From Pseudomonas sp. AL03 (lineage in GTDB: Bacteria; Pseudomonadota; Gammaproteobacteria; Pseudomonadales; Pseudomonadaceae), in assembly GCF_029960815.1 (NCBI RefSeq), contig NZ_JASBRE010000029.1, positions 1 to 57,646 of the forward strand: 57,646 nt of DNA, read 5' to 3'. Within the stretch, counting starts at the first letter, position 1. Each line of letters starts with the position of its first letter. Positions 16,834-24,737 of this stretch are shown here, piece after piece. Under the pieces are notes generated by a model, which made no database searches, had not been told where the DNA came from, and saw only the letters and a program-made list of their open reading frames with translations. A program made the translations under genes and the position numbers.

Positions 16834-17511
16834 TCAGGCCTGCAGATACCGCAAAACCGACTCGCAGATCATCTCCCGATGACGCTGCTTGATGCTTTCG
16901 TCCGGCAAGTCGATCTGAAAAGTCTCAGCGAAAGTATGGCGGTTCGATACGCGATAGAAGCAGAACGAGCTGATCAGCAGGTGCACATCCAGCGGCTCAA
17001 GTCCCGCGCGAAAAACGCCTTCCTCAGCACCACGACGCAAAATCTCGCCCAGTGAATCGAGAATGGTGTTGTTCATCGCCTTGATCGCATCGGAACGTTT
17101 CACGTATTCAGCGTTGTGAATGTTCTCGATGCTGACAATCCGCACAAAGTCGACGTTGCGATCATGGTGGTCAAAGGTGAATTCAACCAGCCGACGAATC
17201 GCTTCCACCGGCGCCAGTTCGGTCAGGTGCAGACGGTTTTCGGTGCTGCGGATATCGCCGTAGAGTTTCTCCAGTACCTCGACGTAGAGCTGTTCCTTAC
17301 TGCCGAAGTAGTAATAGATCATGCGTTTGGAGGTGTGGATGCGCTCGGCGATCGCATCGACGCGTGCGCCGGAAAGCCCCTGCTGGACGAACTCGACAAT
17401 GGCTTCTTGAAGGATGTTCTCGCGGGTCTTTTCCGGGTTGTTCTTGCGACTCTTGCGGGGCTCGGCCATGGGTTCGTCGGGCGCTGGGGAGAGTTCTGAA
17501 ATAATTGTCAT
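16834..17511 (-). CDS. TetR/AcrR-family regulator, probably of quinate/shikimate catabolism, 225 aa
   Basis: N-terminal TetR helix-turn-helix (about residues 28-75): KTRENILQEAIVEFVQQG then VDAIAERIHTSKRMIYYYFGSKEQLY. The C-terminal ligand domain is full length, with no stop or frameshift. It sits between remnants of aroQ/aroE and quiC; a TetR gene lies among the same genes in P. aeruginosa (PA0242-PA0245 region, from memory). It is therefore likely the former regulator of that pathway, retained without its targets. The start at MTIISELSP is provisional; M15 is possible. Confidence 0.85.
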   Translation of the reverse strand: MTIISELSPAPDEPMAEPRKSRKNNPEKTRENILQEAIVEFVQQGLSGARVDAIAERIHTSKRMIYYYFGSKEQLYVEVLEKLYGDIRSTENRLHLTELAPVEAIRRLVEFTFDHHDRNVDFVRIVSIENIHNAEYVKRSDAIKAMNNTILDSLGEILRRGAEEGVFRAGLEPLDVHLLISSFCFYRVSNRHTFAETFQIDLPDESIKQRHREMICESVLRYLQA

Positions 17512-17654
17512 TGCGGGCTCACGGCCATCACGGCACAGGCTGGCAATTATGGGGCGCGCCGCACAGTGAAGGAAGCCGCGCGGCAGCGGTTTGTACCCGT
17601 GTTTACGATTTCCCTACAACTTTGCCTGACATACGGCACCACTGCGGATTTGGC

Positions 17655-17760
17655 CATGGCCGCCAGTCGCACCGCCACGTTGGCCGCACCGTATCCCGCG
17701 TAGCCATTCTTGCGCTGGATAATTTCAAAGAAAAACCACCCTTCAAACGGTTCGGTGAGC
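17655..17760 (-). pseudogene. quiC: Remnant of 3-dehydroshikimate dehydratase (quiC) C terminus
   Basis: On the minus strand the frame reads LTEPFEGWFFFEIIQRKNGY then AGYGAANVAVRLAAMAK. This matches the end of QuiC1-type dehydratases, whose C-terminal domain is 4-hydroxyphenylpyruvate-dioxygenase-like and ends with FFFEIVQR...GYGAAN-PVRLAA. Upstream sequence (to 17900) stays open but I cannot match it with confidence, and the metal-binding N-terminal sugar-isomerase-like domain is absent. Together with the aroQ and aroE stumps it marks a deleted quinate/shikimate operon. Confidence 0.75.
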
Positions 17761-17950
17761 CGGCCATGATCGAGGCTTTCCTCGAAGCCGACCACCGACT
17801 GGGACCTGTCGCGCACGATCGAGACCCTGGTGTCGCTCAAGGATGCGGTCGACCAATAATCCCGCCGACGCAGGCGGTCGCCTGCTCGATAAAAATCCAT
17901 CGCCTGAAGGAATTAGATGGGTTGTCCGTGTTCAATACGAGTCTGGAGTA

Positions 17951-17981
17951 TTCCCGGCAACCCACCACAGGTTGCCGGGAA
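17951..17981. terminator. Strong hairpin, terminator-like but without T-tract
   Basis: A perfect 12-bp stem, TTCCCGGCAACC with GGTTGCCGGGAA, and a 7-base loop. There is no run of T on either side, so it may be an attenuated or Rho-linked structure, or an orphan of the deleted operon. Confidence 0.5.
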
Positions 17982-18075
17982 GGCTCCTGCGCGCAACAAA
18001 AGATGGACGACCGGACTGGCGCCGCTCCCACTCAGCAGCAACACTCATCCCCACGGACAATCAGAGGATTCCCAC

Positions 18076-18969
18076 ATGCTATGGAAAAAAGGCCGACGCA
18101 GCGACAACGTGGTCGATGCCCGTGGAGATGATGCCGGCGGTGGTGGTGGCGGGATGCGCTTCGGTGGCGGCAAGGGCCTGAGCCTGACGGCGATTATATT
18201 GATCGTCGGGATCGGCTGGATCACCGGCCAGGACCCGATGCAAATCCTCGGGCAACTGACCGGGCAGATGAGCGAGCAATCGGCACCCGCACCGACCGAA
18301 ACCCGCAAGGCCCCGCCGGCCAATGATGAAGGGGCCGAGTTCGTGCGCTCGATCCTCGGCGATACTGAAGACACCTGGAATCAGATTTTCCAGCAGGCGG
18401 GTCGTCAATATAAGGAACCGACCCTGGTGCTGTTCAGTAGCCGCGTCAATTCGGCCTGTGGCCTGGCAACATCGGCGACCGGCCCTTTCTATTGCCCGGA
18501 GGACCAGAAGGTTTACCTGGACATGAGTTTCTTCCAGGAAATGTCTCAACGCTTCTCAGCTGCTGGCGACTTCGCTCAGGCCTACGTGATCGCTCACGAA
18601 ATCGGACACCATGTGCAGACCTTGCTCGGTGTTTCGGCGAAGATTCAGACCGCCCGCCAACAGGGCCGGCAGATGGAAGGCGACGGCGGTTTGCTGGTGC
18701 GCCAGGAACTTCAAGCCGATTGCCTGGCCGGGGTCTGGGCCAACAATGCGCAGAAACGTCTGAACTGGCTGGAACCCGGTGACATCGAAGAAGCCTTGAA
18801 CGCCGCCAACGCCATCGGCGATGACCGCTTGCAGCAACAAGGTCAGGGGCGCGTGGTCCCGGACTCGTTTACGCATGGTACGTCGGCGCAAAGGGTGCGC
18901 TGGTTCAAAACCGGATTCGCGCAAGGCCAGGTCGGCCAGTGCGATACCTTTGCAGCGAAAAACCTATAA
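18076..18969 (+). CDS. ypfJ: YpfJ-family neutral zinc metallopeptidase, 297 aa
   Basis: Membrane-anchored putative metalloprotease. It starts MLWKKGRRSDNVVDARG with GAGG nine bases upstream. A glycine-rich segment is followed by one transmembrane helix (about residues 35-55, LSLTAIILIVGIGWITG) and a soluble domain with the zinc motif HEIGHH (about residue 175) and a downstream glutamate in QELQADCLAGVW. Substrates of the family are unknown. Its stop directly abuts the ATG of the next gene, so they form a tight pair. Confidence 0.92.
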   Translation: MLWKKGRRSDNVVDARGDDAGGGGGGMRFGGGKGLSLTAIILIVGIGWITGQDPMQILGQLTGQMSEQSAPAPTETRKAPPANDEGAEFVRSILGDTEDTWNQIFQQAGRQYKEPTLVLFSSRVNSACGLATSATGPFYCPEDQKVYLDMSFFQEMSQRFSAAGDFAQAYVIAHEIGHHVQTLLGVSAKIQTARQQGRQMEGDGGLLVRQELQADCLAGVWANNAQKRLNWLEPGDIEEALNAANAIGDDRLQQQGQGRVVPDSFTHGTSAQRVRWFKTGFAQGQVGQCDTFAAKNL

Positions 18970-19929
18970 ATGAATAAGTGGCTGTTAGCTCTACTGATCA
19001 CCTGCGCAAGCGCCCAGGCTGCCGAGCATGCGGTCAAGGAGGTCAGCCCCGGACGGCTGCTGTTGACTTCAGGTGAAATCGCGGTGGGCATCGGCCCGGC
19101 GCCGACGAAAATCGAACGCGTGCTGATCATCATCCACGGTCGATTGCGCAATGCCCAAACCTATCGCCAGAGCGCCGAGCACGCGGCCGAGCAGGCCGGG
19201 CAAAGCGCAACCACCTTGGTGATCGCCCCGCAATTTCTCAATGAAACCGACGTCGCGCTCCACCCAGTGGCTGACAGCGTATTGCGCTGGCAGGGCAATG
19301 ACTGGATGGCTGGCGGCTTATCCACTGCTCCGTTTTCCCTGAGCTCCTACGCGGCGCTCGACGAAATCATCGCCCGAATCGGCGATCGAAAACAGTTTCC
19401 GGACGTGAAGCAAATTGTCATTGCCGGTCACTCCGGTGGCGCTCAGGTGGTGCAGCGATACGCGTTGCTGGGCCACGATCAGCCAGCGCTCAAGGCGGCC
19501 GACATACAGGTGCGTTACGTCATTGCCAACCCGTCGTCTTATGCGTACTTCGATGAACGACGGCCGGTGGCGTTCAGCCACGCCGGTTGCCCGAATTTCA
19601 ATCGCTGGAAATATGGGCTGGCGAATCTCCCTGCCTACGCTGATGGGCAAACACCCGCGCAGCTGAAGGAAAACTACGTCAAGCGTGACGTCGTTTATCT
19701 ATTGGGGCAGCAGGACATCGACCCGAAGCAACCGGCGCTGGATAAAAGCTGTGAGGCCCAAGCTCAGGGAGCCAATCGATTGATTCGCGGGCGCAATTAT
19801 TTTGCTTATCTGAAACGGCTGCACCCTCAAGGACTGAGTCAGCAACTGATCGAAGTGCCCGGGGTCGGGCATGATGGGGAGGGTATGTTCAACTCGCCTG
19901 AGGGGCAGAAGGCGTTGTTCGGGCAGTGA
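18970..19929 (+). CDS. Exported alpha/beta hydrolase, 319 aa
   Basis: Signal peptide MNKWLLALLITCASAQA, then an alpha/beta-hydrolase domain: oxyanion strand VLIIIHGRLRNAQTY (about 50-65), nucleophile elbow GHSGGAQVVQRYA with the serine near residue 156, and late histidine in GVGHDGEGMF (about 300). Its start codon begins at the base after the ypfJ stop, implying coupled translation with the metallopeptidase. Substrate unknown; family members include cell-surface or periplasmic esterases. Confidence 0.85.
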   Translation: MNKWLLALLITCASAQAAEHAVKEVSPGRLLLTSGEIAVGIGPAPTKIERVLIIIHGRLRNAQTYRQSAEHAAEQAGQSATTLVIAPQFLNETDVALHPVADSVLRWQGNDWMAGGLSTAPFSLSSYAALDEIIARIGDRKQFPDVKQIVIAGHSGGAQVVQRYALLGHDQPALKAADIQVRYVIANPSSYAYFDERRPVAFSHAGCPNFNRWKYGLANLPAYADGQTPAQLKENYVKRDVVYLLGQQDIDPKQPALDKSCEAQAQGANRLIRGRNYFAYLKRLHPQGLSQQLIEVPGVGHDGEGMFNSPEGQKALFGQ

Positions 19930-19956
19930 GTTTTTGTGGTGTTTTAGCCGACGCCA

Positions 19957-20044
19957 TCGCCGGCAAGCCTTGCTCCTACGGGGTTGTGGTGTGCACGCGA
20001 TTGCATTTACACCAAGGACCTGTAGGAGCAAGGCTTGCCCGCGA
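19957..20044. repeat. Inverted REP pair (REPIN-like)
   Basis: Two 23-base arms in opposite orientation, TCGCCGGCAAGCCTTGCTCC... (19957-19979) and its near-complement GTAGGAGCAAGGCTTGCCCG... (20022-20044), separated by about 42 bp. This is the well-known P. fluorescens-group REP core (GCAAGCC-GCTCC-AC), here at the converging ends of the hydrolase and HAD genes. REPINs are thought to be mobilised by RAYT transposases; none is in the window. Confidence 0.85.
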
Positions 20045-20052
20045 AGGGGCCC

Positions 20053-20646
20053 TCAAGCCGACAACATCTGCCGCAACGCCACGCAATCGGCGGCATGCCA
20101 ATCAGTCAATTCCGGCCAGGGATTATCCGGCAGGTTCACCAACACCGTCCGCGTCCCTGCCGCCCGGCCGCAATCCAGATCAAAGCGGTAATCACCGACC
20201 ATCACCATCTCACTGGCCGGTACATTCCAGGCCTGGGCCAACTTCAGCAAACCACCTGGATGGGGTTTTGGCGGTGCTTCATCACGGCCCAGCACATCTT
20301 CCACCGCGAAGCAGTCGGCCAGACCGATTGCCTCCAGCGTCACATGCGCCAGTTCGCGAGCATTGCGGGTGAGAATGCCCAGGCGATAACCGCGCCCGGC
20401 CAGTTCACGCACCAGTGCTACCGCGCCCGGTGCCGCTGTCGAACCCAGCGCCAGGTCTCGTTCGTGTTCCAGCAACCATGCATGTTTGGCCATAGCTTCA
20501 TCGGCCGGGAGCGCGGCGAGGTGGGTCAGGATGTCGTCTTCGGCCGGGATCGCCAGCGCCACGCGAATTGCCGCGAAATCATGCACGGCCACCGTCAGAG
20601 TGCCGTCCATGTCGAACACCCAGTGCCGCACCTCGGCCAGGCTCAT
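20053..20646 (-). CDS. HAD-family phosphatase, 197 aa
   Basis: Haloacid-dehalogenase-type phosphatase, subfamily IA. Motif I is VFDMDGTLT (Asp nucleophile near residue 12), motif II LGILTRNARE (about 95), motif III lysine in PPKPHPGG (about 135) and motif IV VGDYRFDLDCG (about 152). The start MSLAEVRHWVFDMDG overlaps the tesB stop by 4 bp (ATGA); upstream in-frame codons belong to tesB antisense frames. Substrate is not predictable; phosphoglycolate-like sugar phosphates are typical of the subgroup. Confidence 0.9.
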   Translation of the reverse strand: MSLAEVRHWVFDMDGTLTVAVHDFAAIRVALAIPAEDDILTHLAALPADEAMAKHAWLLEHERDLALGSTAAPGAVALVRELAGRGYRLGILTRNARELAHVTLEAIGLADCFAVEDVLGRDEAPPKPHPGGLLKLAQAWNVPASEMVMVGDYRFDLDCGRAAGTRTVLVNLPDNPWPELTDWHAADCVALRQMLSA

Positions 20647-21512
20647 GCCCAATCCTTGCGGTGGCGAATCAGGCCTTCCTGCGTGACCGAGGCCACCAGT
20701 TGCCCGGCGCGGTTGAACACGCTGCCGCGGGAGAAACCACGGGAATTGCCGGCCCACGGGCTGTCCATCGCATACAGCAGCCAGTCATCGGCGCGCAGAT
20801 CGGCGTGAAACCACAGCGAATGATCGAGGCTGGCGACCTGCATGTCTTTCTGCCAGACCGACTTGCCGTGAGGCTGCATTGACGTGGTCAGCAGACCGAA
20901 ATCCGAGGCGTAGGCCAGCAGGTATTTATGCAACGCCGGGGAATCGGCCAAGGCACCGTCGGCGCGAAACCAGACGTACTTGATCGGATCGGACGGTTGC
21001 GGGTTGTAGGGATCTTTCTCGGTGATCGGTCGGAACTCGATCGGTTTGGGGCACAGAAATTTTTCGCGCATGTGCTCGGGAATCAGGTGCGCACGCTGCT
21101 GGGTGAGTTCCAATTCCGACGGCAGGTTTTCCGGGCCGACCACAATCGGCATCTCGACCTGGTGCTGGAAGCCTTCTTCGTCGTACTGGAAGGAAGCGCT
21201 GCAGGTGAAGATTGGGTTGCCTTTCTGAATCGCTGTCACCCGACGCGTACTGAAGCTGCCGCCGTCGCGTACCCGATCAACCTGATAAACCACGGGCAAC
21301 GCGGAATCGCCCGGACGCAGGAAATAACCGTGCATCGAATGCACATGGCGCGCTTCTTCGACCGTCTGACTGGCCGCCGACAGGGACTGACCGATTACCT
21401 GACCGCCGAACAGCTGACGAAAACCCAGGTCCTGGCTGCGGCCACGGAACAAGTTTTCTTCGATCGGTTCCAGGGTCAACAGGTCAACCAGATCATCCAA
21501 CACTTGGCTCAT
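20643..21512 (-). CDS. tesB: Acyl-CoA thioesterase II (TesB), 289 aa
   Basis: Double hotdog-fold thioesterase hydrolysing medium- to long-chain acyl-CoA. Family landmarks: FGGQVIGQSLSAA (about residues 35-47), HSMHGYFLRPG, the catalytic aspartate in ASLDHSLWFH (about 230), and the Thr/Gln pair in ASVTQEGLIR at the C terminus. Length agrees with E. coli TesB (286). The downstream HAD phosphatase gene is translationally coupled. Confidence 0.95.
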   Translation of the reverse strand: MSQVLDDLVDLLTLEPIEENLFRGRSQDLGFRQLFGGQVIGQSLSAASQTVEEARHVHSMHGYFLRPGDSALPVVYQVDRVRDGGSFSTRRVTAIQKGNPIFTCSASFQYDEEGFQHQVEMPIVVGPENLPSELELTQQRAHLIPEHMREKFLCPKPIEFRPITEKDPYNPQPSDPIKYVWFRADGALADSPALHKYLLAYASDFGLLTTSMQPHGKSVWQKDMQVASLDHSLWFHADLRADDWLLYAMDSPWAGNSRGFSRGSVFNRAGQLVASVTQEGLIRHRKDWA

Positions 21513-21615
21513 TCAGACTCTCCTCACACAACGCATGCCGCGCAGTCTTGGCTGCGACGGTCGATTCAATTTCTGGCCAGGGCCCATGGGAGCCATTGTA
21601 AACGTCCGTGCCGGC

Positions 21616-22185
21616 TTATCCATGCAAGGTTTGCAGCCATTGTTCACGAGTGATGCGGTACAGCACATGGTGACGCAGGGGATGATCGACCGCGAGCTTC
21701 GGATGTTCAAAATCATCGGCTGAATCATGGTGCATGCCGATCGCCTGCATGACTTTCTGCGACGGCAGGTTGGTTTCGCTGGTGAAGGACACGACTTCTT
21801 TCAGCGGCAACCGGTCAAACCCGCAGCGCAGAGCGGTCCACGCCGCTTCACTGGCGTAGCCAAGGCCCCAGTGCTCGCGGGCCAGGCGCCAGCCGATTTC
21901 AGTGGCCGGGGTGAAAGGCGCGTCGAAACCAATCACCCCGAGCCCGGTAAACCCGATAAATGCCCCGGTATCCTTGCGCTCCAGCGCCCAGAGACCGAAG
22001 CCATGCTCGGCAAAATGGCCACGAATCCGTCCGATCAGCGAAGCACTTTCCAGTCGACTCAAGGGCGCCGGAAAATATCGCATCACCTGTGGATCGGCGC
22101 ACATCGCCGCAAACGCCGGCAAATCCTCATCGCGCCACTGCCGTAACAGCAGTCGCGCGCTCTCGAGTTCCAGTATCGGCTCCAT
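21616..22185 (-). CDS. GNAT-family N-acetyltransferase (RimJ/RimL type), 189 aa
   Basis: Acetyl-CoA-dependent transferase of the RimJ/RimL branch. Starts MEPILELESARLLLRQW with GGGGGG about four bases upstream. ETERLxLRxW-like opening, the acceptor strand GLWALERKDTGAFIGFTGL, TEIGWRLAREHWGLGYASEA (the Q/RxxGxG/A-type acetyl-CoA loop, about 98-117) and NLPSQKVMQAIGM are all present. Substrate unknown. Divergent from the deacetylase-like gene. Confidence 0.88.
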   Translation of the reverse strand: MEPILELESARLLLRQWRDEDLPAFAAMCADPQVMRYFPAPLSRLESASLIGRIRGHFAEHGFGLWALERKDTGAFIGFTGLGVIGFDAPFTPATEIGWRLAREHWGLGYASEAAWTALRCGFDRLPLKEVVSFTSETNLPSQKVMQAIGMHHDSADDFEHPKLAVDHPLRHHVLYRITREQWLQTLHG

Positions 22186-22258
22186 CGTGCCCCCCGTTTC
22201 CATGCCGCAAGTCTACATCGCTGGTAGGATCCTTCCTTCATTCCGAACTGAATTCGTC

Positions 22259-23179
22259 ATGCCCCCGCCCCTGATCTACCACGAAGACTACAGTCCCGAG
22301 TTCCCGGCGGATCACCGCTTCCCCATGGACAAGTTTCGCCTGCTGCGCGATCACCTAGTGGACAGCGGCCTGACCCGGGACGCCGACCTGCTGCGCCCCG
22401 ACCTCTGCCCGCCAGAGATTCTCGCCCTCGCTCATGACTCTGCGTATATCGAACGCTATATGAGCGGCGAATTGTCCCGCGAAGACCAGCGGCGCCTCGG
22501 CCTGCCGTGGAGCGAAGCCTTGGCCCGGCGCACGGTGCGGGCAGTTGGCGGCTCGCTTCTGGCCGCCGAGCAGGCGCTGGAACATGGCTTGGCCTGTCAC
22601 TTGGCGGGTGGCACCCATCACGCCCACTACGACCATCCTGCTGGGTTTTGCATCTTCAATGACCTGGCAGTGATCAGCCATTTCTTGCTGGAAAGCGGCC
22701 GTGTGAATCGGGTGCTGATCTTCGACTGCGATGTGCATCAGGGTGACGGTACTGCACGGATTCTGCACAACACCCCGGACGCGGTGACCGTTTCCCTGCA
22801 CTGCGAAAAGAATTTTCCTGCACGCAAGGCCGAAAGTGACTGGGACATTCCACTGCCCATGGGGATGGGCGATGCCGACTACCTGAAGGTGGTGGACGAT
22901 GCGCTCAACTATTTGCTGCCGCTCTACCAACCTGACCTGGTGCTGTACGACGCCGGTGTCGATGTGCATAAAGATGACGCACTCGGTTACCTGAAGCTGA
23001 CCGACGAAGGCGTGGCCGCTCGCGATGAAAGTGTGATGCGTCATTGCCTGGGCCGCGATATTCCGGTGGTCGGCGTGATCGGCGGCGGCTACAGCAAGGA
23101 CCGCAAGGCGTTGGCGCGCCGTCATGGAATCCTCCATCACAGCGCGCAGCGGGTCTGGCAGTCATCAGGTTGTCATTGA
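22259..23179 (+). CDS. Histone-deacetylase-family amidohydrolase, 306 aa
   Basis: Zinc-dependent deacetylase of the HDAC/acetoin-utilisation/polyamine-deacetylase superfamily. Active-site histidines lie in AGGTHHAHYDHPAGFCIFND (about 118-137); zinc ligands in FDCDVHQGDGT (Asp/His, about 157-167) and YDAGVDVH (Asp, about 238); and the catalytic tyrosine in IGGGYSKD (about 280). Start MPPPLIYHEDYSPEFPADHR is typical. The bacterial substrate is not known. Confidence 0.9.
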   Translation: MPPPLIYHEDYSPEFPADHRFPMDKFRLLRDHLVDSGLTRDADLLRPDLCPPEILALAHDSAYIERYMSGELSREDQRRLGLPWSEALARRTVRAVGGSLLAAEQALEHGLACHLAGGTHHAHYDHPAGFCIFNDLAVISHFLLESGRVNRVLIFDCDVHQGDGTARILHNTPDAVTVSLHCEKNFPARKAESDWDIPLPMGMGDADYLKVVDDALNYLLPLYQPDLVLYDAGVDVHKDDALGYLKLTDEGVAARDESVMRHCLGRDIPVVGVIGGGYSKDRKALARRHGILHHSAQRVWQSSGCH

Positions 23180-23323
23180 GGTGTGGGTCTTTACCCACAA
23201 TGTCTGTGGAACTGCCTGTGGATAACCTGAGTGAAAGGTACTGCAGGCCATGCTGCCTATAGCCTGTAAAGGGGTGATTATTTTTTGATCAGCTTCTTCA
23301 ACAACGCCCACAATGATTCGTGC

Positions 23324-23332
23324 TGGTAGAAT
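23324..23332 (+). promoter_or_regulatory. Extended -10 promoter candidate of the flavoprotein gene
   Basis: TGGTAGAAT followed by GCGCGGC, the same arrangement as at 12566. It is about 35 bp before the start codon at 23367. The upstream 23180-23312 stretch also contains the DnaA-type 9-mer TGTGGATAA at 23217-23225. Confidence 0.5.
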
Positions 23333-23366
23333 GCGCGGCTTATTCCGCCACGCCGCAGCTCTAGCC

Positions 23367-24608
23367 ATGACCCAGCCCTCGCCTTCCTCCACTTCTCACG
23401 TTGCCATCATCGGCGGCGGCCCCGCCGGTTTGATGGCGGCTGAAGTGCTGAGCCAGGCCGGGATCAAGGTTGATCTGTACGACGGCATGCCTTCAGTGGG
23501 GCGAAAATTCCTGCTGGCCGGTGTGGGTGGCATGAACATCACCCATTCCGAAGCTTATCCGGCGTTTCTCTCGCGCTACGCCGAACGCGCGCCGCAGATT
23601 GCGCCGTTGCTGCGAGGTTTCGGGGCCGAAGCCTTGTGCCAATGGATTCATGACCTGGGCATTGAAACCTTTGTCGGCAGCTCCGGCCGAGTTTTTCCTA
23701 CAGACATGAAGGCCGCCCCCCTATTGCGTGCATGGCTCAAACGCCTGCGTGACAGCGGCGTCGTTATCCACACCCGTCACCGCTGGCTCGGCTGGAATGA
23801 CAGCGGCGAATTGCGCATCGACAGCCCCGAGGGCGAAAAAACCGTCAAGACTGACGCAACCTTGCTGGCCCTCGGCGGCGGCAGCTGGTCGCGCCTCGGC
23901 TCGGACGGCGCCTGGATGCTGCCACTGGAACAACGCGGCGTAGGACTTGCGCCGCTGCAACCGAGTAATTGCGGCTTCGAGGTGCAGGCCTGGAGCGAGT
24001 TGATGGTCAGCAAATTCGCCGGCGCACCGCTGAAAAACATCGCCATTGGCCTCAATGACGACGTCCCACGGCTCGGCGAATGCGTGATCACGGCGACCGG
24101 GATTGAAGGCAGTTTGATCTACGCCTTGTCAGCACCGATCCGCGAAGCCATCAATCAGCACGGCTCGGCGACGATTCACCTCGACCTGTTGCCGGGCAGG
24201 GCTGTGGATAAAGTCCAGACTGCGCTGAGCAAACCGCGTGGGTCTCGTTCCATGTCGAAACATTTGCACAGCCAGCTCGGGATCGAGGGTGTGAAAGCGG
24301 CGTTGCTGCGCGAACTCACTCCGGCCGAATGCTTCGCTGATCCGGCGCTGCTGGCCAAAGCGATCAAGGCGTTGCCACTGACGTTGGTGAAAACCCGTCC
24401 GCTGGATGAAGCCATCAGCAGCGCCGGTGGCGTGATGTTCGAATCGATGGATGAACGATTGATGCTCAAGCAACTGCCTGGCGTGTTCTGCGCGGGGGAA
24501 ATGCTCGATTGGGAAGCGCCGACGGGGGGGTATTTGCTGACGGCGTGTTTCGCCAGTGGTAGAACGGCGGGGTTGGGGATGGTGGAGTGGTTGAAGCGAG
24601 GGGCGTGA
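23367..24608 (+). CDS. HI0933/BaiN-type flavoprotein (TIGR03862 family), 413 aa
   Basis: FAD-dependent oxidoreductase of unknown substrate. N-terminal Rossmann motif VAIIGGGPAGLMAAEVL (about residues 12-28), the family block VGRKFLLAGVGGMNITHSE, LLALGGGSWSRLGSDG (about 172-185) and a C-terminal FAD closure GVFCAGEMLDWEAPTGGYLL. Start MTQPSPSSTSH matches relatives; an in-frame ATG 18 codons upstream would add a non-conserved leader overlapping the promoter. Confidence 0.9.
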   Translation: MTQPSPSSTSHVAIIGGGPAGLMAAEVLSQAGIKVDLYDGMPSVGRKFLLAGVGGMNITHSEAYPAFLSRYAERAPQIAPLLRGFGAEALCQWIHDLGIETFVGSSGRVFPTDMKAAPLLRAWLKRLRDSGVVIHTRHRWLGWNDSGELRIDSPEGEKTVKTDATLLALGGGSWSRLGSDGAWMLPLEQRGVGLAPLQPSNCGFEVQAWSELMVSKFAGAPLKNIAIGLNDDVPRLGECVITATGIEGSLIYALSAPIREAINQHGSATIHLDLLPGRAVDKVQTALSKPRGSRSMSKHLHSQLGIEGVKAALLRELTPAECFADPALLAKAIKALPLTLVKTRPLDEAISSAGGVMFESMDERLMLKQLPGVFCAGEMLDWEAPTGGYLLTACFASGRTAGLGMVEWLKRGA

Positions 24609-24720
24609 TGATCGTTCCCACGCTCTGCGTGGGAATGCCTCTTCGGACGCTCCGCGTTCGGCTTTGAAGGGACGCGGAGCGTCCCGGGCTGCATTCCCAC
24701 GCAGAGCGTGGGAACGATCA
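24609..24720. repeat. Three-hairpin intergenic repeat, copy 1
   Basis: Perfect 30-bp terminal inverted repeat, TGATCGTTCCCACGCTCTGC... at 24609-24638 and its complement at 24691-24720. Each arm folds on itself (CCCACGC TCT GCGTGGG), and the middle holds another hairpin GGACGCTCCGCGT / ACGCGGAGCGTCC. It lies between the convergent flavoprotein and rhlE genes. A diverged copy is at 34802-34910 and a half copy at 55767-55796. Confidence 0.9.
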
Positions 24721-24737
24721 ACAGACGCCGCAGAGAA

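Larger units (their letters stand above)
17512..18075. other. Debris-filled region between TetR and ypfJ
   Basis: 564 bp without an intact gene. It contains the quiC tail, an unexplained plus-strand frame ending DWDLSRTIETLVSLKDAVDQ and TAA at 17857-17859, and a strong hairpin at 17951-17981. The last 40 bp hold the ypfJ ribosome-binding site (GAGG at 18064-18067). Open frames here are otherwise incoherent. Confidence 0.6.

Noticed and set aside
16690..17055. 121-codon plus-strand frame as a real gene
   Set aside because: Only the first 47 codons resemble the dehydrogenase; the rest is antisense to the TetR gene, so it is a chimera of a deletion.
17505..18131. 208-codon plus-strand frame between TetR and ypfJ
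   Set aside because: Incoherent histidine-rich peptide opposite the quiC remnant and overlapping the ypfJ start.
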